Source of the DNA: an uncultured Bacteroidales bacterium
GTDB taxonomy: Bacteria > Bacteroidota > Bacteroidia > Bacteroidales > Muribaculaceae
Assembly (NCBI GenBank): GCA_902782465.1
Contig: CACZNH010000006.1
Coordinates: 62,001-126,000, forward strand
Reading direction: 5' to 3'
Length of the DNA: 64,000 nt
Under the pieces are notes generated by a model. The model did no database searches. It had not been told where the DNA came from and saw only the letters and a program-made list of their open reading frames with translations. The position numbers were made by a program, and so were the translations under genes. Below, one piece after another: positions 53,451-62,410 of this stretch (position 1 is the stretch's first letter; every line of letters starts with the position of its first letter).

Positions 53451-56400
53451 TATAACATATCAAAGAAGCCCAACGAGCCGATTGCAGACAACATGCGCTC
53501 CACATAGTCCCATGACGTGGGCGACCAGGCGAAATCCAAACGGTAGAGCACCTGGGTGGTGTAGTCATTGTCGCGCTTCACGTCGGCGGTCTTTTGTCCG
53601 TGTGCCATATCCTGATAGGCCAGCAGCGAAGACATCGCCTTGGCCTTGGCGGGGTCGTTCTTGGCCTCGTCCATCTTTTGCTGGAATTCTTCCTGCTCAA
53701 CAAACTTCACGCCATCACCCACAGACAGCAGTCCCATGAGCACATCGCCCAGGAACTGACCATGGATGTTATAGGGGTGGAAGACGGTGCATTCACGCGG
53801 CGTGGAGCTCAGCAGCACGATGGCATGAGCCACCTCGTTGATGGGCGAGAACTCAACCTGCTTGTTGCGCACGCTGTGGGGACAGCAACCCAGCATGTTA
53901 TAGACCTTGATGCGGCCCATGAACGAGTTGGTGGCAAAGTTGGCCTGAAACTCGCCGTCGGTAGAACGGGCAGCCAGGTTGCCCACACGCATAATCTTGG
54001 CATTCAATCCCTTGCGCGCTACAGCATCGAGAATCAGGCGCTCGGCCATAAACTTGGAGTAGATGTACTTGTTGCCCAGGAACTGGCCCATATACAGGCG
54101 CTGCTCGGTGAAGATGTCACCCTTGATTTCACCTGCCCACAGACCGCGCGTGCTGGCGGTCGAGATGTGGACGAGTTTTGCACCGGTCTTGAGGCAGTAG
54201 TCCACGCAACGCTGTGCGCCGCCGATGTTCACATCCTCAATCTCGGTGCCCTCGCTGAAGTGTTTCACGATAGCGGCACAATTGAAAACGGTGTCCACCT
54301 GCAGCCCCTCGCCAAAGTCGCCTGTCACATCGCCAAGGACGATGTGCAGACGCTGGCCAAACAGGTCCTTGAAGGCATCGGAGAAGTAGTAGAACAACAG
54401 GGTGCGCAAGCGACTCTCGGCGGCCTCAAGGCTCTTGCCGCGCACGAGGCAGTAGATGTTCTGTGCATCCGAGTCGATGAGTTCGCGCAGGATGTGTATG
54501 CCCAGGTATCCCGTAGCACCCGTCAGCAGGACGTTGCCCAACTGCTGTCGCTCACCGTTGCGGAAACTGTCGAGCGTATTGTGCTGCAACAGTTCATTGA
54601 TGGCACTGTAGTCAAATGCCGTCACCTCGTCATTGCCCTCGTCGTCGCTCTCGCCCGTGATGAGGCGTGCCAGCTTGCGCGGCGTCGGGTTGGCGAACAC
54701 GTCACCATAAGCAACATGCAAGCCGGCCTTGTCGGCCTCGATGATGACGCGGGTCACGACGAGTGAAGTGCCGCCCAACTCAAAGAAGTTGTCGGTAGCG
54801 CCCACCTTGTCCATCTGCAGGATGTCGGCAAAGATGCTGCAGAAGGTGCGTTCCGTGTCGTTGGCAGGCTCCACATAGGCCGAACTGATGGCCAGTTCGG
54901 GCTCGGGCAGAGCCTTGACATCGGTCTTGCCGTTAGGCGTCATGGGCATCTCCTTCAACTGCAGGTAGGCCGTCGGCACCATGTACTGGGTCAGGCTCTT
55001 GGAAATCTCGGCCTTGAGCGCATCGGGTGCAATCTCGCGGTCGGCAGTATAATAAGCACACAGGTGCTCCTTGTCATTGATTTTGCGGATGAGGATGACG
55101 ACTTTCTTCAGTCCCTCGACCTTGAGGATGACGTTCTCAATCTCGCCCAACTCGATGCGCAGGCCGCGCAACTTGATTTGGTGGTCGGTACGTCCCAGGA
55201 TGACGACATCGCCGTCAGGCAGCCACTTGGCATAGTCACCCGACTTGTAGATGCGCGTCCCGTGGTAATCGACAAAGCGCTCGCGAGTCATCTCGTCCAG
55301 GTTGTTGTAACCGTGTGCCACGCCGCGGCCACCAATGTACAGTTCACCGACAACGCCAACAGGCAGTTCGTTACCATCCTGGTCAACGATGTACTCGATA
55401 ACGTTCAGCTGGGGCTTACCCACCGTCACGACGTCGGCATGAGTCAGTTCCTTGTTATTGGAAGCCACGGTAATCTCGGTGGGGCCATAGCAGTTGAAGA
55501 TGCGCGCCTTGGTCACCTTCCTGAGCTGGTCAAGCAACTGGTCGGAGAATTTCTCACCACCGGCACGCACGATATTGATGCGGCTGATGGCGTCGCAGAA
55601 GTCTTCGCTCGTGAGCCAGGTCATCCAGCGCGACGGGGTGCCCGATACCATATTGATTTGCTCAGTGTTGATGAGTTGGGCCAGGTCAAGCGGGTTGTTG
55701 GCCTGTTCCTCGGTCGCCACGATGAGCGTCTTGCCGTTGAAGTAAGCGGTACCGATGTCCTGCAGGGCGGCGTCAAACGAGATGGTCGTCACACTCAGGA
55801 TGCGACGGGCATCGGTCATCACACCGTTGGCGAACACATTGGCGGGATGCCCGTACAGGTAGTTGCAGATGCCGCGATGGTGGAGCATCACACCCTTGGG
55901 ACGACCCGTCGAGCCGCTGGTGTAAATCAGGTAAGCCAAGTCATCGGGCGTGATATCGGTCACGATGGTGCCATCGTTGTCGTCATTGATGAGGTCTTCC
56001 ACATCGATCGCCTTGCCTGCGGGAACGGTGTCCATACGGTCGGCAGTGGTGATGATATAACGGGCCTCGCTATCCTCGAGAATCAGCTTCACACGGTCGG
56101 CGGGATACTCGGGGTCGCAGGGGATATAGGCAGCGCCTGACTTGAGCACACCGAACAGGGCAAGAATCAAGCGGCTTGTGCGCGGCAGCAGCAGGGCCAC
56201 ACGGTCACGTTCCTGCACACCGCGTTTCCTTAATGCGGCGGCAATGCGGCTGGTGATTTCGTCCATCTGCTTATAGGTGAATCTGCCATCAATGGCGACA
56301 ATCGCCTCGTGGTCGGGCTGCGACTGGGCAAAGTGGCCGATACACTCATGGAACAGGGAGAAGGGCGCGTCGCCCGTTGCCGTCTGGCGCAAGTGGCGCA

Positions 56401-59400
56401 ATTCTGTCTCCTGATTCTCGCTCACGATGGACAGTTGGCGCAATTTGGCCTTCGGCTCAGCCATCATCCTGTTGGCGACAGCAACGATGCTCTCGGCCAT
56501 GCCGCGTCCCACGCGCTCACTGTAAACCGAATCGTCATATTGAACCACGACACCGCGTGACTCGATTTTGATATTGATTTTGAACTTGGGCACATTCAGC
56601 TCCAGCAGTTCCTGACCGATGGACTTGCCGTCAACGGTGTACTGCGAAAGCACACCCACCTGATAAGCATAGGCGATGGCAGGACGGAAGCCATAGTCGG
56701 TAGCGATGCGGGCAAAGGGGTAATCCTCATGCCTGAGCGTCTGGTCAAACGTGTCGCTGGTCTGTTTCAGGAACTCGCTCACGGTCACATCGTCAATGCT
56801 CATGCCCAGGGCGAGCGTGTTGACAAACATGCCCACGGTGTCAGCAATCTTGAGGTTGCTGCGGCCGCTGCTCACGGTACACAGATAAACGTCGCGGTTG
56901 TTGGTGTAGCGCGATACGACGTATGACGTGGCAGCAAGGAACAGATGGGCAGGAGTGATTTCCTGCTGGCGGCAGAAGTCCGTTGCCTTGTCCAGGTCAG
57001 CCGGACAAACAGCCTCGCCAATGAAGCCCTGCTCATCGTTCTTGGGCAGGTCGGCCGGAATCTCGCTGGCCCCCTCGCAGGTCTGCAGTTTCTCGGCAAA
57101 GAACTGCTGAGCCTCCTTGAAGGTGTCGGTTTCCTCGGCAGCCTGCTGGTCGGCAACGAAGTCCAGGTAATTGTAGGATTCCTTCTCTACCGCCTTGCCC
57201 TCGAGTGCCGCATTGAGTTGGCGAATGAGCAAATCGGCCGAGCCACCGTCAAACAACAGGTGGTGAACATCCATCAGCAAATACACGCCGCCAGGGGTCT
57301 TAACGACCTCAAAGCGGTAAAGCGGCGCCTTCTGCAGATTGAAGGGACGCACAAACTCGTTCTTGTATTTCGCCAGTTCATCCTCACTCATCTCGGTGAT
57401 GGGCACCTCGACAGGCACGCTGTCCTCAAGGGTCTGGAGGATGGTGTCGCCCTCGGTCGTGAAGTGGACACTCAACTCAGGATGCGCCTCAACGACGTGC
57501 TTAACGGTGTCGGCAAGGCGATTGGCATCGGTTCCATTGGGATAAGAGAGCAGGTACGGGATGTTATAGATAGTCGATGCGGGATTCTTCAGGCAGTCGA
57601 AATAAACACCCGTCTGGGCATAGGACAGCGGGGCGCTGGTGCGTGTTTCCCGGGTGGGAGATGCAATTTTTTGCGTCTCTACCAATTCTCCGCTAAGCAT
57701 CGATTTCAGGATTTCGTTCTCGATGGTCTGGATGGTGCCTGTCTTGACCAGACTGCGGGAGTCGAGGGCCACGCCATAGCGTTTGTTGACCTGCACAGCC
57801 AACTTGATGGCCGAGATGGAGGTCAAGCCCGCATAACCCAGCAAGGTGGTCACGCCAAAGTCGGTGTTGTTGACAATGTCGGCGACAATCTGGTGCAATT
57901 CCTGCTCCAGCACGTTCATCGGCACGTTGACAGCCTCGGTTGCGGCAGCCTTTTTCTCGGGCTTGGGCAGGGCACGTTTGTTCACCTTCTGGTTCTGGTT
58001 CAGGGGGATGGCATCAATCTGCATCGTCACGGCGGGCACCATATAGGGCGGTTTCTCCTCCATGATGAAGTTGTTCAGCGCCTCGATATCCACTGGGTTG
58101 TCGCTCACGATGTAGGCAGCGATGAACTTGCCGCCGCCTTCCTCGTCAAAGGCTTGTACCGTTGCGTCCTTGATGCCGGGGAACTCGCGGATGATGCCCT
58201 CGACCTCCTTGAGCTCGATGCGGAAACCGCGAATCTTCACCTGACCGTCGCGGCGTCCCACAAACTGGATATCTCCCGAAGGCAGGTAGCGAACGATGTC
58301 GCCCGTGCGATAGATGCGGGCATATTTCTCCTCGTCGGTAAAGGGGTTGGTGATATAGACCTCGGCTGTCTTCTCGGGGCGATTCAGGTAGCCGCGGCTC
58401 ACCTGCGGACCAGCCACCCAGAGTTCACCGGCGGCGCCAACGGGCAAGCGATGGCCCTGCGGGTCAACGATGTACAACCGCATGTTGTCCAGCGGTTTGC
58501 CGATTGGTATTTCCTTCATCTTCTTGTCAACCAGATAGGTAGTGGTGAAGATGGTGCATTCGGTGGGACCATATCCGTTATAGAAACGGAAGCCTTGAGG
58601 CGGAGTGAGCGATGCCAGTTTCTCACCTCCCGTCGAGAGGTGCTGCAGCGAGTGGTTCTCGATGCTGGTAGCGAACTGGTAGCCCACCTGGGTCGTCATA
58701 AACGAGTGGGTGATGCCATTCTGCTCAAAGTATTCGTTCAAGGCGATAAGGTCCAGACGCAGTTCCTCGGGGACGATGTGGAGGGTAGCACCGCAAGTCA
58801 ATGCGGGGTACATATCCATCATGCAGGCATCAAAGCCGTAGCTGGCATAGGCAGCCACCTTGTGCTCGGGTTTGAGGTCATAGTAACGATGGTACCAGTG
58901 GATGAAGGCCACAAGATTGCCGTGAATCAACTGGCAACCCTTGGGCACTCCTGTCGAGCCCGACGTATAGAGCAGGATGAAAAGCTGATCAGGGGTAATG
59001 GTCAACTCGGGAGCCGATGCTGCGGGCAATGACATGATATCCTTGGTAAGCAGCACGTCGCCCTGATATTCGTCAACGATGGGGCGCAGTTCCTCGTCAG
59101 CGATAAGCAACTTGGCACTGGCGTCCTGCATCATGAAGTTGAGGCGCTCCTTGGGGTAACTCGGGTCAAGCGGCTGATAGGCGCAGCCGGCCTTCAACAC
59201 ACCCAGCGAGGCGATGGGCATCCACTCGCAGCGAGGGATGAGAACCGAGACGACATCCTCGGCACCGAGGCCTTTACTGGCCACATAGGCTGCGATGCGG
59301 TTGCTGATTTCATCCACCTGAACATAGGTAAATCGCTTGTCCATATAGACGACCGCAAGCGCATCGGGAGTGCTTTTCACCTGCTGCTGGAACAGCGAGA

Positions 59401-60706
59401 CGATGGTCTGGCTTGCGTCATAATCCAATTCAGCAGGATTGAAGCCGTCGAGGGTCGCGACCTGGCCAGCCGTCGCGATATTGATGTCACGCAGGTATTC
59501 CAGGGTCAGGAAACCCTCCAGCACAGCCTCATAGCTCTCCAAAATCTGTGCAATGAACTCGCGGGAGTATTCGTTGGAATTGTATTCGGCCTTGGCCTGC
59601 ACCTTATCATCTTGGATAAAGACTTTCATGTAGAAAGAGGCATCCAGCGTGCTGTTTCCCAATCTGATGGTCTTCATGGGCTTGTCACCCATCGTTGCGT
59701 TGTCAAACAGTAGGCCGTGCCATGCGAACATCGAGTTGCTCTGCAGATTCAGGTCGGTGGCGATGTCACTATAGCTGTAAATCTCATGCTTGCGGCATCC
59801 GCTCATCTGCTCCTGTCCATTCTGTAACAATTCCAGCACCGTGTTCTCGGGGGTGAATTTGGTATAGACGGGCAACGTCTTTACCGTCATGCCCACCGAA
59901 TGGTCATAGCGCTTGTCAGAGCGGCCATTATAGACCGTGGTGAACAGCGACTCCTGCTCGTTGTTGAATTTTGCCAGCAGAAAGGCATAGGCGGCGGTAA
60001 ACACGGTGCTCTTGAAAACGCCGTTCCGCTTGCAGAATTCATCCACACGGTTCAGGTCCAGCGAGAGGGTACGCAGCAAGTTGTCCTCGCTGTGTTCGGG
60101 CTCTTCCAGGTAGGGCATGAACTGGGTAAAGGTATCGCTGCAATCAAAATTCCGGGCATACCACTGTTTGGCCTCGTCAAATGCGGGAGACTCGCGGCGG
60201 GCAGCCTCGGCGATGGCTATATCCATGAGGGTCAGTTCCTCGGGTGCGATTGCCTCGCCATGATAGGCCTTGTCGATATCCTTGAGCATGATTTGCATCG
60301 AGGTGCCGTCCACAATGATGTGGTGATAGTCGAGGAACAGGTAAAAGTGTTCCCTATCACGCAACACATTGACGTGGAAGAGGCGATCGCCATAGATGTT
60401 GAACGGCCGCACCAGACGCTGTTTTTCCTGCTCAATGTCCTGAATATCCTCAATGGCGAGTGACCACTGTTCATTATCCATGTCGATGGTCTGGACAGGT
60501 TCACCGTCGTCGGCAAGTTCAATGCGGGTAAACAGTGTGGGATGGGCCTTGAATGCCGTCTCGACGGCAGCAAGCAACCTATTGCCGTCAAGGCTATCGT
60601 CGAGCACATAAATGTATGGAAGATTATAATAGGGTTCACCGTTGTGGCTTACACTTTCCACATAAATCCCGTATTGGGATTTTGTTAGGGGTGCTGAACG
60701 TTTCAT
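53450..60706 (-). CDS. two-module NRPS with terminal reductase (C-A-T-C-A-T-R)
   Basis: A 2418-residue nonribosomal peptide synthetase. C1 (about 1-430) has YHHIIVDG with His 128/129 and Asp133. A1 (about 425-930) has LLYTSGSTGVPKG (about 578) and NGYGPTE. T1 has its serine in GLTSIS near 961. C2 has VHHLLFDGG near 1148. A2 (about 1444-1920) has LIYTSGSTGRPKG near 1593 and NCYGPTE. T2 has FFELGGTSL, Ser about 1981. R (about 2055-2418) has the NADPH motif TGATGYLG near 2060 and a YxxxK site in YIYSK near 2216. A starter C domain suggests N-acylation or an upstream donor. The reductase predicts release as a peptide aldehyde. By alignment to GrsA the pocket residues read about DAMFSGGIFK (A1) and DAQSVACVAK (A2), which point only loosely to a hydrophobic and a possibly aromatic residue. 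No epimerase or thioesterase is present. Confidence 0.95.
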   Translation of the reverse strand: MKRSAPLTKSQYGIYVESVSHNGEPYYNLPYIYVLDDSLDGNRLLAAVETAFKAHPTLFTRIELADDGEPVQTIDMDNEQWSLAIEDIQDIEQEKQRLVRPFNIYGDRLFHVNVLRDREHFYLFLDYHHIIVDGTSMQIMLKDIDKAYHGEAIAPEELTLMDIAIAEAARRESPAFDEAKQWYARNFDCSDTFTQFMPYLEEPEHSEDNLLRTLSLDLNRVDEFCKRNGVFKSTVFTAAYAFLLAKFNNEQESLFTTVYNGRSDKRYDHSVGMTVKTLPVYTKFTPENTVLELLQNGQEQMSGCRKHEIYSYSDIATDLNLQSNSMFAWHGLLFDNATMGDKPMKTIRLGNSTLDASFYMKVFIQDDKVQAKAEYNSNEYSREFIAQILESYEAVLEGFLTLEYLRDINIATAGQVATLDGFNPAELDYDASQTIVSLFQQQVKSTPDALAVVYMDKRFTYVQVDEISNRIAAYVASKGLGAEDVVSVLIPRCEWMPIASLGVLKAGCAYQPLDPSYPKERLNFMMQDASAKLLIADEELRPIVDEYQGDVLLTKDIMSLPAASAPELTITPDQLFILLYTSGSTGVPKGCQLIHGNLVAFIHWYHRYYDLKPEHKVAAYASYGFDACMMDMYPALTCGATLHIVPEELRLDLIALNEYFEQNGITHSFMTTQVGYQFATSIENHSLQHLSTGGEKLASLTPPQGFRFYNGYGPTECTIFTTTYLVDKKMKEIPIGKPLDNMRLYIVDPQGHRLPVGAAGELWVAGPQVSRGYLNRPEKTAEVYITNPFTDEEKYARIYRTGDIVRYLPSGDIQFVGRRDGQVKIRGFRIELKEVEGIIREFPGIKDATVQAFDEEGGGKFIAAYIVSDNPVDIEALNNFIMEEKPPYMVPAVTMQIDAIPLNQNQKVNKRALPKPEKKAAATEAVNVPMNVLEQELHQIVADIVNNTDFGVTTLLGYAGLTSISAIKLAVQVNKRYGVALDSRSLVKTGTIQTIENEILKSMLSGELVETQKIASPTRETRTSAPLSYAQTGVYFDCLKNPASTIYNIPYLLSYPNGTDANRLADTVKHVVEAHPELSVHFTTEGDTILQTLEDSVPVEVPITEMSEDELAKYKNEFVRPFNLQKAPLYRFEVVKTPGGVYLLMDVHHLLFDGGSADLLIRQLNAALEGKAVEKESYNYLDFVADQQAAEETDTFKEAQQFFAEKLQTCEGASEIPADLPKNDEQGFIGEAVCPADLDKATDFCRQQEITPAHLFLAATSYVVSRYTNNRDVYLCTVSSGRSNLKIADTVGMFVNTLALGMSIDDVTVSEFLKQTSDTFDQTLRHEDYPFARIATDYGFRPAIAYAYQVGVLSQYTVDGKSIGQELLELNVPKFKINIKIESRGVVVQYDDSVYSERVGRGMAESIVAVANRMMAEPKAKLRQLSIVSENQETELRHLRQTATGDAPFSLFHECIGHFAQSQPDHEAIVAIDGRFTYKQMDEITSRIAAALRKRGVQERDRVALLLPRTSRLILALFGVLKSGAAYIPCDPEYPADRVKLILEDSEARYIITTADRMDTVPAGKAIDVEDLINDDNDGTIVTDITPDDLAYLIYTSGSTGRPKGVMLHHRGICNYLYGHPANVFANGVMTDARRILSVTTISFDAALQDIGTAYFNGKTLIVATEEQANNPLDLAQLINTEQINMVSGTPSRWMTWLTSEDFCDAISRINIVRAGGEKFSDQLLDQLRKVTKARIFNCYGPTEITVASNNKELTHADVVTVGKPQLNVIEYIVDQDGNELPVGVVGELYIGGRGVAHGYNNLDEMTRERFVDYHGTRIYKSGDYAKWLPDGDVVILGRTDHQIKLRGLRIELGEIENVILKVEGLKKVVILIRKINDKEHLCAYYTADREIAPDALKAEISKSLTQYMVPTAYLQLKEMPMTPNGKTDVKALPEPELAISSAYVEPANDTERTFCSIFADILQMDKVGATDNFFELGGTSLVVTRVIIEADKAGLHVAYGDVFANPTPRKLARLITGESDDEGNDEVTAFDYSAINELLQHNTLDSFRNGERQQLGNVLLTGATGYLGIHILRELIDSDAQNIYCLVRGKSLEAAESRLRTLLFYYFSDAFKDLFGQRLHIVLGDVTGDFGEGLQVDTVFNCAAIVKHFSEGTEIEDVNIGGAQRCVDYCLKTGAKLVHISTASTRGLWAGEIKGDIFTEQRLYMGQFLGNKYIYSKFMAERLILDAVARKGLNAKIMRVGNLAARSTDGEFQANFATNSFMGRIKVYNMLGCCPHSVRNKQVEFSPINEVAHAIVLLSSTPRECTVFHPYNIHGQFLGDVLMGLLSVGDGVKFVEQEEFQQKMDEAKNDPAKAKAMSSLLAYQDMAHGQKTADVKRDNDYTTQVLYRLDFAWSPTSWDYVERMLSAIGSLGFFDML
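57652..57684. repeat. degenerate GAGACGCAA palindrome inside the NRPS linker
   Basis: GAGATGCAATTTTTTGCGTCTC (two near-complementary 9-mers) with GGT/ACC flanks. It encodes the linker between T1 and C2 (about residues 1008-1018, VETQKIASPT). It resembles the terminator palindrome at 41474-41501. Confidence 0.6.
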
Positions 60707-60730
60707 ATCATTGCTTTGGGCTAAATTGCT

Positions 60731-62080
60731 TTACCATTTTGTTGAAAAGATGCGAGGATTCACGCTCACCGAGAGCCAACCCCAACGCATCTGGTTGTTA
60801 TTACTTGTACGCTTGAGCAGTTCCATGGTTTCGCTGCCTTTCATCCATGAGAAACCAGCCGAAACATCCACGTCGCGGCTTAAGGCATAATGGGCATCCA
60901 ATTCCACCTCATGACCCAAAGGCGTGCCCATGCCTTCGAGCTTGGTGGCAGTTGCCAGATAATGATAGCTGGCGTTGAGCGTAAGCTTATCTATAGGCTT
61001 ATAAGTAGCTCCGACGTAAGCATTCTGTAAACCAGGCGTGAAGCCGTTCAGGTAGGCACTCACGTAGAAGAAATCCATAGCGCCGTAGAACTTGTGATGG
61101 GAGCCATAGACGGTACTGAAGCCCTTGATGACCTCATGCCGCATCATGCCGATGCCATCTTTAGGGGGAACGGCAAATTTCTTGTCACCGCTCAGATAGT
61201 CATAACCAACAGTGAAGGCATAATTACTGGCGGGCCTGAAACTGGCCTTGGCACTCGCCATCCAAGCGTCGATCTTCATGCCCAACTCACTCTTGCCGAA
61301 CTGGTGGTAATAGGAGAATTCGGTCTTCCATCGACGTGGCGAGAACGACACATAACCACCCAGCAGATGCTGGAACCACGTGTGTAGCGGCTCATCGGGG
61401 TCACTCTGCATACCGATGTTCATAAAAAGCAAGGAAGCACCCAGCGGGATGTTGCTGAAGTCGTAATGGTACCACAGGTCCTGCATCGTCTTGTAGGGCT
61501 GTCCCCCGTCCTGATAATAGGTATCTCCTGTCCAGACCACATCGGAATTCTGATTATAAGCCAGAATCACGTGCGCCTTGTGGCCGTGGCCTTCATAGCC
61601 CACTCGCAGCACATCGTGCGACGATGAGGCCATTGCCCAATCATCCGAGCCGATGATGCGCTCGTCATCATAGGAAAGCGCTACCCTGCCGACTTGAGCA
61701 AACAGGCCGAAAGGAGCTGTCAGTTTGGCCCACGTTTCATACAGGTTGAAGGCACCCTTTCCCGACTGTCCCCACACGCCCGTGTGCTGTGGAGTGACAC
61801 GGGCAGCGAGCCAATCTCTCTTGTAATTGATGGCCAAGCGGGAGCGACCTTGGATGAAGCTGTATTTGGCCTCATTCTCTTCTTCCTCGCCTGCAAAAGG
61901 CTGCACTTGTTTCAGACCTCCGTAGCGTGACTCGCCACGAGCCAGAAACTGAAAATCTACCGTCAGCTCATTCTCTTTAGAAGGGATGCTGTCGGTGGCA
62001 GCAGGCTGGGCAGCAAGTATCGGCTGCGACAACATAAAGGCTACGAATATCCACAGCCTGATGTCTTTAAGAAAACCCAT
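60731..62080 (-). CDS. outer membrane beta-barrel protein, alginate-export-like
   Basis: A 449-residue exported barrel. The ATG at 62080 begins the signal peptide (MGFLKDIRLWIFVAFMLSQP, then cleavage near LAAQP); the longer frame starts at a TTG and is rejected. The mature part alternates aromatic-rich strands (FAQVGRVALSYDDERIIGSD, FKTEFSYYHQFGK-like stretches) and ends in the aromatic PRIFSTKW. It resembles the alginate-export/carbohydrate-porin barrel family. It lies 24 bp upstream of the NRPS and 16 bp downstream of the STAS gene, so it is part of the operon and may let the product or a substrate cross the outer membrane. Confidence 0.78.
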   Translation of the reverse strand: MGFLKDIRLWIFVAFMLSQPILAAQPAATDSIPSKENELTVDFQFLARGESRYGGLKQVQPFAGEEEENEAKYSFIQGRSRLAINYKRDWLAARVTPQHTGVWGQSGKGAFNLYETWAKLTAPFGLFAQVGRVALSYDDERIIGSDDWAMASSSHDVLRVGYEGHGHKAHVILAYNQNSDVVWTGDTYYQDGGQPYKTMQDLWYHYDFSNIPLGASLLFMNIGMQSDPDEPLHTWFQHLLGGYVSFSPRRWKTEFSYYHQFGKSELGMKIDAWMASAKASFRPASNYAFTVGYDYLSGDKKFAVPPKDGIGMMRHEVIKGFSTVYGSHHKFYGAMDFFYVSAYLNGFTPGLQNAYVGATYKPIDKLTLNASYHYLATATKLEGMGTPLGHEVELDAHYALSRDVDVSAGFSWMKGSETMELLKRTSNNNQMRWGWLSVSVNPRIFSTKW

Positions 62081-62096
62081 GCGCGTGTTGCTCAAA

Positions 62097-62399
62097 TCAC
62101 TCTACTTCGAACAGATTGATTAACCCAGTCATCTTAAAGACGTTCTTGATATCGTCATTCATGTTGCGCAGGGTCACCTTGTTACCGCCAGCCTTGGCGC
62201 TCTTGAGGATGCCCAACAGGATACGCAAGCCACTGGATGCGATATACTCCAGCCCTTTGCACTCAATGATGATGTCACGGCCATTGCTGTTATACAGGGG
62301 CTGCATTTCCTTTTCCACCTGCAATGCTGCAGCGGTATCCAGTTCACCTTCGAGGGTGGCAACAATCTTGCCTTCCAGTTCTTCAATACTTGTTTTCAT
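62097..62399 (-). CDS. STAS-domain anti-sigma factor antagonist-like protein
   Basis: A 100-residue single STAS domain. EYIASSGLRILLGIL holds the Ser (about 56) that is phosphorylated in SpoIIAA/RsbV-type proteins. In partner-switching systems it binds the kinase when dephosphorylated, releasing a sigma factor or other target. It lies 11 bp after the SpoIIE/HATPase gene, which should dephosphorylate and phosphorylate it. Confidence 0.92.
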   Translation of the reverse strand: MKTSIEELEGKIVATLEGELDTAAALQVEKEMQPLYNSNGRDIIIECKGLEYIASSGLRILLGILKSAKAGGNKVTLRNMNDDIKNVFKMTGLINLFEVE

Positions 62400-62410
62400 T
62401 TATTTTCCAG

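Noticed and set aside
56945-59032. 695-codon open frame antisense to the NRPS
   Set aside because: It mirrors the codon bias of the NRPS on the other strand, has no signal or domain I recognise, and the NRPS motifs are unambiguous.
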